This document shows positions 16,978 through 26,802 of a stretch of 64,000 nt of DNA, in pieces (positions within the stretch are counted from its first letter, which is position 1; the number at the start of each line of letters is the position of its first letter). The notes below the pieces were generated by a model. That model ran no database searches and had not been told where the DNA came from. It saw only the letters and a program-made list of their open reading frames with translations. The DNA is from SZAS-103 sp036496805 (GTDB taxonomy: Bacteria > Pseudomonadota > Gammaproteobacteria > Xanthomonadales > Xanthomonadaceae): assembly GCA_036496805.1 (NCBI GenBank), contig DASXKN010000026.1, forward strand, positions 62,001 to 126,000, given 5' to 3'. The position numbers and the translations under genes are program-made.

Positions 16978-19900
16978 ATGTCGAAGTCTCCGCCGATCCC
17001 CGTCCCGCCCTTGCCCAAGGCCGGCCAGCAGCGCGCTTACTGGCGCGCTCCGGCGAGCCCGAGTGCGCTCGCGTTCGCGCTGACGCGTTGCGCGGACGCG
17101 CACGACGGACTCGTGCTCGCGGTCGCGCGCGACACCCAGGCCGCGCACACGCTCGAATCCGACCTGCGCCTGCTGGCCGCGCGTGGAGGCGACGGCGCCC
17201 TGCCGGTGCTGCATTTCCCGGACTGGGAAACCCTGCCCTACGACCTGTTCGGCCCGCACCCGGACATCGTCTCGCAACGCATCGCCACGCTCTACGGGCT
17301 GCCTTCGGCGCGCCGCGGCGTGCTGGTCGTGCCGGTGGCGACGCTGATGCAGCGCCTGTGCCCGACCGGCTACGTCGGCGGTCGTTCGCTGGCGATCGAG
17401 CGCGGCCAGAAGCTCGACCTGCTGCGCGAGCAGCGCCGCCTCGAAGCGGCCGGCTACCGCAACGTGCAGCAGGTGCTCGATCCGGGCGACTACGCGGTGC
17501 GCGGCGGCCTGCTCGACCTGTACCCGATGGGCGCCGACGAGCCCTATCGCATCGAACTGCTCGACGACGTCATCGACACCATCCGCAGCTTCGATCCGGA
17601 GACGCAGCGCTCCTCGCACCCGGTCGAATCGGTGCGCCTGCTGCCCGCGCGCGAATTCCCGCTCGACGAAACGAGCGTGAAACGCGTGCGCGAAGCGCTG
17701 CGCGAACGCTTCGACATCGACACCCGTCGCAGCGGCCTCTACCAGGACCTGAAGGAAGGCAGCGCACCGGCGGGCATCGAGTACTACCTGCCGCTGTTCT
17801 TCGCGGGCGCCGACGAGGAAGCGCGCGCCGGCGCGGACGATCCGGCGCACGGCACCGCGACCCTGTTCGACTACCTCGCCGACGACACCCTCGTCGTGCT
17901 CGGCGAGGACGCGCTCGATGCAGGCGAATCGTTCTGGTCGCAGACGAAGGAGCGCTGGGAACAGCGCCGCCACGACATCGAGCGGCCGATCCTCGAACCG
18001 CGCGAGCTGTTCCTTCCGCCCGAAGCGCTGCGCGAACGCATCAACCGCCACCGCCGTGTCGAGGTCTGCGGCGAGAAGCATCCGAAGCGCATGGAAGCCG
18101 AACCGCTCGGCGACCAGCCGGCGCCGACGCTGCCGCTGAACCAGAAGAACGAAATGCCCTGCGCGGCGCTCACGGGTTTCCTCGCGAGCTATCCGGGCCG
18201 CGTGCTGGTCGCGGCCGATTCGCCGGGACGGCGCGAGGCGCTGCTCGAACAGTTCGCGGCGGCCGGCCTGATCCCGCAGCCGGTCGCCAACTGGCAGGCC
18301 TTTCTCGATCGCGATGGCTCTGCCTTCGCGATCGCCGTCGCTCCGCTCGAGGACGGCTTCGCCCTCACCGAGCCGGCGCTGTGCGTGCTCACGGAGCGCC
18401 AGTTCCATCCCGAACGCGCGCCCGGCGTGCGCCGCCGCCGGCGCGTGGGCAAGGATCCCGAGACGATCATCCGCGACCTCGGCGACCTCGCCGTCGGCGA
18501 GCCGATCGTGCACGAGGACCACGGCGTCGGCCGTTACCGCGGCCTGATCACCCTCGATGCCGGCGGCGAGCGCGCGGAATACCTCGAGATCGAGTACGCA
18601 AAGGGCGACAAGCTCTACGTGCCGGTCGCGCAACTGCATCTCGTCAATCGCTATTCCGGCGCCTCGCCGGAGACCGCGCCGCTGCATTCGCTTGGCGGCG
18701 AGCAATGGGCGAAGGCGAAGAAGAAGGCCGCCGAACGCGTCCGCGACGTCGCCGCCGAGCTGCTGGAAATCCAGGCGCGCCGCCATGCGCGCGAAGGCCT
18801 GGCGATCATCGTCGACCGTTCGCTGTACGAACCTTTCGCCGCGAACTTCCCTTTCGAGGAAACACCCGACCAGTTGCAGGCGATCGAGGCGGTCATCTCC
18901 GACCTCGCGCGGCCGCAGCCGATGGACCGCGTCGTCTGCGGCGACGTCGGCTTCGGCAAGACCGAGGTCGCGCTGCGCGCCGCCTTCGTCGCCGCCACCG
19001 CCGGCCGCCAGGTCGCGGTGCTGGTGCCGACGACCCTGCTCGCGCAGCAGCACGGCCAGAATTTCCGCGACCGTTTCGCCGACTGGCCGATCCGCGTCGA
19101 GGTGGTCTCGCGTTTCCGTTCCTCGAAGGAAATGAAGTCCGTCATCGACGCGCTCGCCGCCGGCAAGGTCGACGTGATCGTCGGCACCCACCGCCTGCTG
19201 CAGGCCGACGTGAAGTTCCCCAACCTCGGCCTGGTCATCGTCGACGAGGAGCAGCGTTTCGGCGTGCAGCAGAAGGAGGCGCTGAAGAAGCTGCGCGCCG
19301 AGGTCAACCTGCTGACGCTCACCGCCACGCCGATCCCGCGCACGCTCAACATGGCGATGAGCGGGCTGCGCGAGCTCTCGCTGATCGCGACCGCCCCGGC
19401 CAATCGGCTTGCAGTGAAGACCCTGCTCACGCCGTGGGATGGCGCGCTCCTGCGCGAGGCCATGCAGCGCGAGATCGCGCGCGGCGGCCAGGTCTACTTC
19501 CTGCACAACCAGGTCGAGAGCATCGAGCGGATGGCGCGATCGCTGGCCGAGCTGATGCCCGAGGCGCGCATCCGCGTCGGCCACGGCCAGATGCCCGAGC
19601 GCGAACTCGAACAGGTGATGCTCGACTTCCAGCGCCAGCGCTTCAACGTCCTGCTGTGCACCACGATCATCGAATCGGGCATCGACATCCCGAACGCGAA
19701 CACCATCATCATCGACCGCGCCGACCGCTTCGGCCTCGCGCAATTGCACCAGCTGCGCGGCCGCGTCGGCCGTTCGCACCACCGCGCCTACGCCTACCTG
19801 ATCGTGCCCGACCGCAAGTCGATGACCGGCGACGCCGCCAAGCGCCTGGAGGCAATCGCCTCGCTGGAGGAACTCGGCGCCGGCTTCACCCTGGCCACGC

Positions 19901-20490
19901 ACGACATGGAAATCCGCGGCGCCGGCGAACTGCTCGGCGCCGAACAGAGCGGCCAGATCGCCGAAGTCGGCTTCACCCTCTACACCGAACTGCTGGAACG
20001 CGCGGTGCGTTCGATGCGCGAAGGCAAGCTCGACCTCGATGCCGAACCCTCGCGCGGCGCCGAGATCGACCTGCACGTGCCGGCGCTGATTCCCGAGGAT
20101 TACCTGCCCGACGTCCATGAGCGCCTGACGATGTACAAGCGCATCGCCAGCGCGCGCGACGTCGACGCGTTGCGCGAATTGCAGGTCGAGATGATTGACC
20201 GCTTCGGCCTGCTGCCCGAGCAGGCGAAACACCTGTTCGCGATCGCCGAGCTGCGCCAGGCCGCGACGAAACTGGGCATCCGCAAGCTCGACCTCGGGGC
20301 GGGCGGCGGCCGCATCGTCTTCGACCCGAAGCCGAACGTCGATCCGATGTCGGTGATCCGGATGATCCAGAAACAGCCGAAGGTCTACGCGTTGGAAGGA
20401 CCGGAGAAGCTGCGCGTGCGGATGGAGATGGCCGACGGCGCGGCGCGGCTGGCGATGGCCAGGGGCCTGCTGGCCGTGCTTCACGCGTAG
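16978..20490 (+). CDS. mfd: Transcription-repair coupling factor Mfd
   Basis: 1170 residues, full length. The UvrB-homology module (about 1-330) contains PDWETLPYDLFGPHPDIVSQR. The RNA polymerase-binding CarD-like domain is near 500-570 (VHEDHGVGRYRGL). The translocase has Walker A CGDVGFGKTEVALRAA near 657, VDEEQRFGVQQKEALK near 755, and TTIIESGIDIPNANT. The TRCF C-terminal domain covers about 1020-1120. It removes stalled RNA polymerase and recruits UvrA. Long antisense open frames over this gene are composition artefacts. Confidence 0.98.
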   Translation: MSKSPPIPVPPLPKAGQQRAYWRAPASPSALAFALTRCADAHDGLVLAVARDTQAAHTLESDLRLLAARGGDGALPVLHFPDWETLPYDLFGPHPDIVSQRIATLYGLPSARRGVLVVPVATLMQRLCPTGYVGGRSLAIERGQKLDLLREQRRLEAAGYRNVQQVLDPGDYAVRGGLLDLYPMGADEPYRIELLDDVIDTIRSFDPETQRSSHPVESVRLLPAREFPLDETSVKRVREALRERFDIDTRRSGLYQDLKEGSAPAGIEYYLPLFFAGADEEARAGADDPAHGTATLFDYLADDTLVVLGEDALDAGESFWSQTKERWEQRRHDIERPILEPRELFLPPEALRERINRHRRVEVCGEKHPKRMEAEPLGDQPAPTLPLNQKNEMPCAALTGFLASYPGRVLVAADSPGRREALLEQFAAAGLIPQPVANWQAFLDRDGSAFAIAVAPLEDGFALTEPALCVLTERQFHPERAPGVRRRRRVGKDPETIIRDLGDLAVGEPIVHEDHGVGRYRGLITLDAGGERAEYLEIEYAKGDKLYVPVAQLHLVNRYSGASPETAPLHSLGGEQWAKAKKKAAERVRDVAAELLEIQARRHAREGLAIIVDRSLYEPFAANFPFEETPDQLQAIEAVISDLARPQPMDRVVCGDVGFGKTEVALRAAFVAATAGRQVAVLVPTTLLAQQHGQNFRDRFADWPIRVEVVSRFRSSKEMKSVIDALAAGKVDVIVGTHRLLQADVKFPNLGLVIVDEEQRFGVQQKEALKKLRAEVNLLTLTATPIPRTLNMAMSGLRELSLIATAPANRLAVKTLLTPWDGALLREAMQREIARGGQVYFLHNQVESIERMARSLAELMPEARIRVGHGQMPERELEQVMLDFQRQRFNVLLCTTIIESGIDIPNANTIIIDRADRFGLAQLHQLRGRVGRSHHRAYAYLIVPDRKSMTGDAAKRLEAIASLEELGAGFTLATHDMEIRGAGELLGAEQSGQIAEVGFTLYTELLERAVRSMREGKLDLDAEPSRGAEIDLHVPALIPEDYLPDVHERLTMYKRIASARDVDALRELQVEMIDRFGLLPEQAKHLFAIAELRQAATKLGIRKLDLGAGGGRIVFDPKPNVDPMSVIRMIQKQPKVYALEGPEKLRVRMEMADGAARLAMARGLLAVLHA

Positions 20491-20585
20491 CGGGGCGTTG
20501 AAGGCGCGCTGGTCGCCGGCCGGGCTCATCAGCGCCCCAGGCCGCTGGTGGCGGAACTTCAGGCAGGTGGAGCGATACTGCGCCC

Positions 20586-21080
20586 ATGCGCCTTGCCATG
20601 CCCTCCTCCTTTGTGGCCGTCCTCCTGCTCGCCGCAGGCGGATGCGCGACGACGCCCCCACCACCTCCGCCGCCGCCCGCGGTCTACGTGCCGCCACCCG
20701 TCTCGGACTTCATCATCGACGCCGGCATGCTCGACACCTGGAATGCGGTCGGCGAGATCCTCGTGCGTCTCGACGGCGTTTCCTACCAGGGTCGCTCGCA
20801 GATGATGGGCCTGTACGACCTGAAGTTCCGCGGCGAGCGTTTCCTCGTATTCACGCGCGCGATGACGATGACCAAGCCGACTGACGTCATCAGCACCCAG
20901 GTGCGCGTCGCCACGCCCGATGGCAAGCCCGACGACAGTCCCGCCGCGACCGACTTGCTGGAGATGGTCCACGACAGGTTGCCGGCCGAATTGCAGCTGA
21001 TCGCCGCCGGAGGCAGGGGCAAGCCGACAATACTCGGCGCCCCGACGACGAAGAAGAAAAAGTTGCGCAAGCAGAAGTGA
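20586..21080 (+). CDS. Proline-rich lipoprotein of unknown function
   Basis: 164 residues. The signal peptide ends in a lipobox LLLAAGGC (Cys near 20), followed by a run of prolines and VYVPPPVSDFI. The mature part has a mixed alpha/beta look and a lysine-rich end (KKKKLRKQK). A GATACT box lies 6 bases before the ATG. I do not recognise the family. It is probably anchored in the outer or inner membrane. Confidence 0.75.
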   Translation: MRLAMPSSFVAVLLLAAGGCATTPPPPPPPPAVYVPPPVSDFIIDAGMLDTWNAVGEILVRLDGVSYQGRSQMMGLYDLKFRGERFLVFTRAMTMTKPTDVISTQVRVATPDGKPDDSPAATDLLEMVHDRLPAELQLIAAGGRGKPTILGAPTTKKKKLRKQK

Positions 21081-21181
21081 GGACGCACGATGGCCGCGCG
21101 CGCGGCCGATGATCGTCGCTCGCGAGGTCCGTGATTCCGCAGGCCACCGCACGACGCGAAGACGCGACAGGGGAGCACCTC

Positions 21182-21574
21182 ATGGCCATCCGCATCGTCA
21201 GGCTCGGCACGCCGCGCGCCAAGGACGAGGGCCTGCGCATCGGCACCGTGCGTCGCCCGCCGCGCGGCGTGCCGAAGGCCGAGTTCGCGTCGCGCGACTT
21301 CTACGATGTCTGGTTCCCCAACCTCGCGCCGAGCCTTCCGACGATGAAGATCGCACAGGCGGCGAAGACACCGGGAGAATGGACGCGCTTCGTCAGGCTC
21401 TACCGGGCAGAAATGGCGAAGCCCGAGGCAGTGCACGCGATCGCGCTGCTGGCCGCGCTGTCGCACCGCTCCGACTTTTCGGTGGGCTGCTATTGCGAAG
21501 ACGCCTCGCATTGCCACCGTTCCGTGCTGACGGAACTGCTGGCGGCGCAAGGCGCACGCATCATCGCGCCATAG
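21182..21574 (+). CDS. DUF488 family protein
   Basis: 130 residues. The family hallmarks are RRPPRGVPKAEFASRDFYDVWFPNLAPS and the C-terminal CYCEDASHCHRSVLTELLAA, with the cysteine/histidine cluster. DUF488 proteins are small cytosolic proteins without a settled function. A GGGGAG ribosome site lies at a good distance before ATG 21182. It converges on htpG. Confidence 0.88.
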   Translation: MAIRIVRLGTPRAKDEGLRIGTVRRPPRGVPKAEFASRDFYDVWFPNLAPSLPTMKIAQAAKTPGEWTRFVRLYRAEMAKPEAVHAIALLAALSHRSDFSVGCYCEDASHCHRSVLTELLAAQGARIIAP

Positions 21575-21635
21575 CTTCCCGGACGGCAAAGCCCGGATCG
21601 GGTCCGAGCCTTGCCACGCCGCACGCTGCTTGCCC

Positions 21636-23537
21636 TCAGCCGTTTGCGGACAGCAGCCGGTTCACGCGCTTCACGTAGGCCGCCGGATCGTCCAGCGCCA
21701 CGCCTTCGAGCAACTGCGCCTGGTCGAGCAGCAACAGGGCGATGTCCTGCGCGCGCCCGGCGTCGGGTTCGCTCTCGAGGCGCTTGGCAAGGGCATGGTC
21801 GGGGTTGATCTCGAGGACCGGCTTGCTCTCGGGAACCTCATGGCCGGCCTGGCGCAGCAGGCGCTGCATCGCCAGGCCCATGTCGTGGTCGTCGACGACG
21901 ATGCACGAGGGCGATTCGGTCAGGCGCTCGCTCACGCGCACGTCGCGCACGCGCTCGCCGAGCAGCTCCCTGAGCCTGCCCACCACCCCTTCGGCGGCCT
22001 TTTCCGATGCCTCCCGCTTCGCGGCGTCCGCGTCGCCGGGCTTGCCCAGGTCGAAGTCGCCCTTGGCGGCGTCGCGCAGCTTCTTGCCGGCGTATTCGCG
22101 CAGGTGGCTGCTCATCCATTCGTCGATGCGGTCGGTCATCAGCAGCACCTCGGTGCCGCGCGCCTTCAGCGCCTCGATGTGCGGGCTGCCCTGGGCGGCG
22201 GCATGGCCATTGGCGGTGATGAACCAGATCGCATCCTGGTCCGCCGCCATCCGGCCGATGTAGTCGTCGAGCGAGACCGTCGCCTCCTGCCCTTCCGATT
22301 TCGTCGACGCGAAACGCAGCAGTTTCGCGATGCGTTCCTTGTTGGCGAAATCCTCGGCCATGCCTTCCTTGAAGGTCGTTCCGAAAGCCTTCCAGAAGGT
22401 CGCGAACTGCTCCGGCTCGCCCGACGCGAGCTTGTCGAGCAGGTCGAGCACGCGCCTGGTGCAGGCCGAGCGCAGCTTGTCGAGGTTGCGGTTCTGCTGG
22501 AGCAGCTCGCGGCTGACGTTGAGCGGCAGGTCGTCCGAATCGACCACGCCGCGCACGAAGCGCAGGTAGGCGGGCAGCAGTTGCTCGGCGGCGTCCATGA
22601 TGAAGACGCGCTTGACGTACAGCTTCAGTCCCTTGCGCTCGTTCGGCCCGCGCATGGCGAGGTCGAACGGCGCCTTGGCCGGGATGTAGAGCAGCGAGGT
22701 GAAGTTCTGGTTGCCCTCGACGCGGTTGTGCGTCCAGGCCAGCGCGTCGTCGAAATCGTGCGCGACGTGCTTGTAGAAGTTCTGGTAATCCTCGTCGGTC
22801 AGCTCGGACTTGGGACGCGTCCACAGCGCGGAGGCCTGGTTGACGACTTCCCACTCGCCGGTCGGCTTGTCCTCGTCGTCCTGGTCGTCCTTGTCCTGCT
22901 TTGGCATCCGGATCGGGAAGCCGATGTGGTCGGAATAGCGCGCGATCAGGTTGCGCAACTCCCATTCGCGCAGGAATTCGTCCTCGTCGGGCTTCAGGTG
23001 CAGGGTGATCGCGGTGCCACGCTCTGCGGCCTCGACAACTTCGAGCGTGTATTCGCCGGTTCCGTCGGACTCCCAGCGCACGCCCTCGCCCGCTTCCGCG
23101 CCGGCCTTGCGGGTGACCAGGCTCACCTTGTCGGCGACCACGAAGGCCGAGTAGAAACCCACGCCGAACTGGCCGATCAGGTTGGCGTCGGCCTTCTGCT
23201 CGGCCGACAACGCCTCCAGGAACCGGCGCGTGCCCGAACTGGCGATGGTGCCGATGTTGGCGACCACCTCGTCGCGGCTCATGCCGATGCCGTTGTCGCG
23301 GATCGTGATCGTGCGCGCCTTGGCGTCGACACTGACATCGATGCGCAGTTCCGTCTCGCCACCGAACAGGCCGGGCTTGCCGATCGCCTCGAAGCGCAGC
23401 TTGTCGCAGGCATCGGCCGCGTTGGAGACCAGCTCGCGCAGGAAGATCTCCTTGTGCGAGTACAGCGAATGCGTCACCAGGTGCAGGACCTGGGCGACGT
23501 CGGCGTCGAAGCGGCGGGTTTCGGTGGCGGTGGTCAT
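21636..23537 (-). CDS. htpG: Chaperone HtpG (Hsp90)
   Basis: 633 residues, normal length. The GHKL ATPase domain has ELVSNAADACDKLRFEA, DNGIGMSRDEV and QFGVGFYSAFVV. The middle domain has the catalytic Arg loop in VDSDDLPLNVSRELLQ near 335. The C-terminal dimerisation domain closes the protein. It is a cytosolic ATP-dependent chaperone. A possible heat-shock -35 (CTTGAA) lies 60-65 bases upstream. Confidence 0.98.
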   Translation of the reverse strand: MTTATETRRFDADVAQVLHLVTHSLYSHKEIFLRELVSNAADACDKLRFEAIGKPGLFGGETELRIDVSVDAKARTITIRDNGIGMSRDEVVANIGTIASSGTRRFLEALSAEQKADANLIGQFGVGFYSAFVVADKVSLVTRKAGAEAGEGVRWESDGTGEYTLEVVEAAERGTAITLHLKPDEDEFLREWELRNLIARYSDHIGFPIRMPKQDKDDQDDEDKPTGEWEVVNQASALWTRPKSELTDEDYQNFYKHVAHDFDDALAWTHNRVEGNQNFTSLLYIPAKAPFDLAMRGPNERKGLKLYVKRVFIMDAAEQLLPAYLRFVRGVVDSDDLPLNVSRELLQQNRNLDKLRSACTRRVLDLLDKLASGEPEQFATFWKAFGTTFKEGMAEDFANKERIAKLLRFASTKSEGQEATVSLDDYIGRMAADQDAIWFITANGHAAAQGSPHIEALKARGTEVLLMTDRIDEWMSSHLREYAGKKLRDAAKGDFDLGKPGDADAAKREASEKAAEGVVGRLRELLGERVRDVRVSERLTESPSCIVVDDHDMGLAMQRLLRQAGHEVPESKPVLEINPDHALAKRLESEPDAGRAQDIALLLLDQAQLLEGVALDDPAAYVKRVNRLLSANG

Positions 23538-23596
23538 CCGGAGGCGTCCTGGAAAATGGAATCGATCGCTGTCGGGTGGTGGCGACGGGACCGGAA

Positions 23597-23602
23597 TTCA
23601 AG
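23597..23602 (-). promoter_or_regulatory. Possible sigma-32 -35 element of htpG
   Basis: CTTGAA on the minus strand equals the heat-shock -35 core. The bases 14 further on are CCACCACC, only a fair match to the CCCCAT-type -10. The site lies about 60 bases before the htpG start, a reasonable promoter distance. Confidence 0.35.
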
Positions 23603-23721
23603 CCTTCGGACGGCATCGGCGACGAGCCGTCACGTTGCGGCCGCGAACGGCCCCGGGAAGCGATCACGCCGTCCCGAAGGTCCGATACACTCGCCCGGTC
23701 GCGGCAGCCGCTGGAACCGCC

Positions 23722-23991
23722 ATGTGCAGGAACATCAAGACGCTGTACAACTTCGCCCCGCCGGCGAGCGAGGAAGAAATCCGCGCCTCGGCGCTGCAGT
23801 TCGTGCGCAAGCTCAGCGGATTCAACTCGCCCTCGAAGATCAACGAGGCGGCGTTCAACCGCGCCGTGGACCAGGTCAGCGAGGCGGCATCGCTGCTGAT
23901 CCGCTCGCTGGTTACCCTGAGTCCTCCGCGCAACCGCGAGACCGAGCATGCGAAGGCGACGATGCTGGCGGCGAAACGCTTCGGCCGGTGA
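23722..23991 (+). CDS. DUF2277 family protein
   Basis: 89 residues. MCRNIKTLYNFAPPASEEEI and the following LQFVRKLSGFNSPSK are the nearly invariant core of DUF2277, a small helical cytosolic family of unknown role. The end HAKATMLAAKRFGR is also typical. A TACACT box lies 31 bases before the ATG. Only 22 bases separate it from the TfoX-like gene, so they probably share a transcript. Confidence 0.9.
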   Translation: MCRNIKTLYNFAPPASEEEIRASALQFVRKLSGFNSPSKINEAAFNRAVDQVSEAASLLIRSLVTLSPPRNRETEHAKATMLAAKRFGR

Positions 23992-24013
23992 CGACGGAAC
24001 GGGAGCCAGGACA

Positions 24014-24403
24014 ATGGGCGAGAGCGCGACGGGATTCGTGGACTACGTGAAGGACCAGTTGTCCCCGCTGGGCCGGCTGGCGAGCAAGCGCTTCTTCGGC
24101 GGCGTCGGGCTGGTGGCCGATGGCGTCCAGTTCGGCATGGTGATGGACGACGCACTGTATTTCGTCGTCGACGATGCCAGCCGGACCCGGTACCGGGATG
24201 AAGGCAGCCGCTGTTTCCGTTACGAAACGAGCAAGGGCTGGGTCGAGGTCAACCGCTATTTCGAGGTGCCGGCGCAGGCGGTCGAGGAAGCCGACCAGCT
24301 GGTCGCGCTGGCTGCCGAGGCCATCGCGATCGCGCGCCGGACGACCAGGGCGAAACCAAAGCGTGGCGCCATCTCGGCGGGAAAGCGCCGCACTGCCGGC
24401 TGA
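24014..24403 (+). CDS. TfoX/Sxy N-terminal domain protein
   Basis: 129 residues. FVDYVKDQLSPLGRLASKRFFGGVGLVADGVQFGM is the TfoX-N core, followed by DDALYFVVDD and a short helical tail ending in basic residues. The TfoX C-terminal half found in the competence regulator Sxy is absent, as in many stand-alone members. A competence role is therefore not implied. Confidence 0.87.
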   Translation: MGESATGFVDYVKDQLSPLGRLASKRFFGGVGLVADGVQFGMVMDDALYFVVDDASRTRYRDEGSRCFRYETSKGWVEVNRYFEVPAQAVEEADQLVALAAEAIAIARRTTRAKPKRGAISAGKRRTAG

Positions 24404-24503
24404 AGCCTTCACAGGCGCATCGGGACATCAGCTTCGCGCGTGCATGCCGCACATCCATTTCTCTGACACACTGCCCTTCCGGGCCATCCAAGGGAGAACC
24501 GCC

Positions 24504-24932
24504 ATGAGTCATTCCTACGACGGCAGCTGCTTCTGCGGCGCCGTGAAGTTCAACGTCAGCGGCGATCCGATCGCGATGGGCTACTGCCATTGCGAATCCT
24601 GCCGGCACTGGTCGGCGGGGCCGGTCAATGCCTTCACCCTGTGGCAGCCCGATGCGGTGAAGGTGACCCAGGGCGCGGACCACATCGGCAGCTACGCCAA
24701 GACCCCGTACAGCCACCGCAAATGGTGCAAGGCCTGCGGCGGCCACGTCTTCACCGAGCATCCGACCTTCGGCTTCACCGACGTACCTGCGGCGGTCATC
24801 CCCGACCTGCCCTACCAGCCTAGCCTGCACGTCCACTACCAGGAGACGAGGCTGCGCATCAAGGACGGCCTGCCGAAGCAGAAGGACTTCCCGAAGGAGA
24901 TGGGCGGCTCGGGAATCAGCGTCGACGAGTGA
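24504..24932 (+). CDS. GFA-family (glutathione-dependent formaldehyde-activating-like) zinc protein
   Basis: 142 residues. The zinc-binding cysteines are in GSCFCGAVKF (near 8-12), GYCHCESCRHW (near 27-33) and WCKACGGHVF (near 73-78), the seven-Cys pattern of the GFA/CENP-V fold. Gfa was named for accelerating glutathione-formaldehyde adduct formation, but most members have no tested activity. Confidence 0.88.
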   Translation: MSHSYDGSCFCGAVKFNVSGDPIAMGYCHCESCRHWSAGPVNAFTLWQPDAVKVTQGADHIGSYAKTPYSHRKWCKACGGHVFTEHPTFGFTDVPAAVIPDLPYQPSLHVHYQETRLRIKDGLPKQKDFPKEMGGSGISVDE

Positions 24933-24974
24933 CGGTTACGACAATACCGAGCCTGCGAACCGGACGACGGCGGC

Positions 24975-25418
24975 ATGGGCAAGCGCGACATCGGGAGACT
25001 GCTGCGACGGACGAACGTCGAGGACCTGCTCGACGATGGCATCGAGAACGGCAGCGACCTGAAGTCGCGCAAGCCCGGGCACGATGATGCCGACGAAGCG
25101 GTGGCGGCTGAACCTCCGAAAGCCCGTCGGCCGTCGCGAACACCACGGCGCAAGCAGGAACCCGATCAGGCGGAACTGGTCGAGGAACTGAAGCGACGGT
25201 CGGTGAGCTGGTTCGGAGTTGCGCTGGGCGCATGCCTGGTCGTTTCCGGAATCCTCGTGTTCGCCTTTCCGCAGGCCATCCTTGTCTATCACGCCAGTAT
25301 CAGGCGGTCGTCCTTCGTGGAGTACGTATCGCCAGCCGGGTCGCAGGCCTATGGCGTCGTCTCCATGATCCTGGGCGCTGCACTGCTCGCTTTTTCGCTG
25401 TACCGGCCACGGAGGTAA
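24975..25418 (+). CDS. Unrecognised two-helix membrane protein
   Basis: 147 residues. The charged N-terminal 70 residues (MGKRDIGRLLRRTNVEDLLDD, then basic KARRPSRTPRRK) are probably cytoplasmic. Two membrane helices follow (WFGVALGACLVVSGILVFAF and YGVVSMILGAALLAFSLY) with a short loop between. No family recognised. The next gene starts 8 bases after its stop. Confidence 0.68.
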   Translation: MGKRDIGRLLRRTNVEDLLDDGIENGSDLKSRKPGHDDADEAVAAEPPKARRPSRTPRRKQEPDQAELVEELKRRSVSWFGVALGACLVVSGILVFAFPQAILVYHASIRRSSFVEYVSPAGSQAYGVVSMILGAALLAFSLYRPRR

Positions 25419-25426
25419 CCGCGACG

Positions 25427-25768
25427 ATGCCGCTGTTGTTCTCGTACGGAACCTTGCAGCTCGAGAGCGTGCAGATGGATACGTTCGGACGGTTGCTGGA
25501 AGGAAGCCGCGATGCGCTGCATGGCTACGAGCTGGCGTCGCTGCAAATCGGGGATGCCGGCGTCGTGGCCAGCAGTGGCCGGACCCATCATCCGATCGCG
25601 CGCGCCTGCGACGACGCGGGCAGCCGCATCGACGGCATGGTCTTCGATATCAGCGACGAGGAACTCGCGAACGCCGACCGCTACGAAGTGCCCGAATACA
25701 AGCGCGTGCTCGGCGAACTCGCGTCGGGATCGCTGGCCTGGGTGTACGTCGAAGCGCGCGACGACTGA
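25427..25768 (+). CDS. Gamma-glutamylcyclotransferase (AIG2-like) family protein
   Basis: 113 residues. The motif FSYGTLQLESVQ at the N-terminus is the YGTL substrate loop of the cyclotransferase fold. The acidic catalytic position is likely within GMVFDISDEELANADRYEVPEYKR. Family members cleave gamma-glutamyl amines or glutathione-related peptides; which one is not clear. It follows the membrane protein gene by 8 bases. Confidence 0.85.
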   Translation: MPLLFSYGTLQLESVQMDTFGRLLEGSRDALHGYELASLQIGDAGVVASSGRTHHPIARACDDAGSRIDGMVFDISDEELANADRYEVPEYKRVLGELASGSLAWVYVEARDD

Positions 25769-25825
25769 CTGCTCCCATAACGCTCCCCCTGCGATCCTGA
25801 GAAACCCGGAATCGCGCGCCGTCGC

Positions 25826-26785
25826 ATGAAAGCCCTCCTCGCCCGCGGTTATGGCCTGGCCGATGCGCTGCGCTGCGAGGAAATCGCCAGGCCATCGCCC
25901 GCTGACGACGAGGTGCTGATCCGGGTCCATGCGGCATCGGTCAATCCGCTCGACTGGCGCCTCAAGAAAGGCAGTCCGTTCTTCTTCCGCCTGATGCTCG
26001 GCCTGCGCGCACCGAAGGATCCGCGTTGCGGCCACGATGTCGCCGGCACGGTGGAAGCCGTCGGCTCGAAGGTCACGCGCTTCAGGCCGGGCGACGCGGT
26101 GTTCGGCGCCTGTCACGGGGCCTTCGCCGAATACGCCTGCGCGGGCGAGTCGCGACTGGCCGCCAAACCGGAGAACGCCAATTTCGAGCAGGCCGCGGCG
26201 CTGCCCGTCGCCGGACTCACCGCCCTGCAGGGCCTTCGCGACAAGGGACGCCTCCGCGCCGGCCAGAAGGTGCTCGTGAACGGCGCGGCCGGCGGCGTGG
26301 GCACGTTCGCGGTGCAGATCGCACGCGCGTCGGATGCGGAAGTGACCGGCGTGTGCAGCTTCGGGAACGCGGACATGGTGCGCTCGATCGGCGCGGACCA
26401 TGTCCTCGACTACGCGCGCGAGGACTTCACCCGCGGCGACCGGCGTTACGACCTGATCCTCGACGCGATCGGCAACCATTCCCTGCCTGCGCTTCGTCGC
26501 GCGCTGGCTCCCGGCGGCATCTGCGCCCTCGCCGGCGCCCGCGGCGTCTGGAGCGGCGTTGGACGCGCGCTCGCGGCGCCCGCGTATTCGCTGTACGGCG
26601 ACCGCAAGGTCGTCGCCTACATGGGCAGGATCACGTCGGAGGACCTGGCTGCACTCGCCGGGCTCGTGTCGTCGGGCGGGATCGTGCCGGTGATCGAACG
26701 CACGTATCCGCTGGCGCAGGCAGCCGAAGCGCTGCGTCATTCCGAGCAAGGCCATTCCCGTGGCAAAGTGATCGTCGTTCCCTGA
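25826..26785 (+). CDS. NAD(P)-dependent MDR reductase, quinone oxidoreductase-like
   Basis: 319 residues. The catalytic GroES-like half starts with EVLIRVHAASVNPLDWRLKKG and CGHDVAGTVEAVG. The Rossmann half has the nucleotide loop NGAAGGVGTFAVQIARA near 152-168. The zinc ligands of true alcohol dehydrogenases are absent, pointing to a zinc-free quinone or enone reductase. It stands 17 bases upstream of a VOC protein gene on the same strand. Confidence 0.87.
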   Translation: MKALLARGYGLADALRCEEIARPSPADDEVLIRVHAASVNPLDWRLKKGSPFFFRLMLGLRAPKDPRCGHDVAGTVEAVGSKVTRFRPGDAVFGACHGAFAEYACAGESRLAAKPENANFEQAAALPVAGLTALQGLRDKGRLRAGQKVLVNGAAGGVGTFAVQIARASDAEVTGVCSFGNADMVRSIGADHVLDYAREDFTRGDRRYDLILDAIGNHSLPALRRALAPGGICALAGARGVWSGVGRALAAPAYSLYGDRKVVAYMGRITSEDLAALAGLVSSGGIVPVIERTYPLAQAAEALRHSEQGHSRGKVIVVP

Positions 26786-26802
26786 CACGACCGGAGCTTT
26801 CC

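Noticed and set aside
16003..20697. A 1564-codon open frame on the minus strand opposite mfd
   Set aside because: It has no recognisable domain, is rich in Arg/Ala/His/Val as expected from the complement of a GC-rich gene, and mfd on the plus strand is complete and certain.
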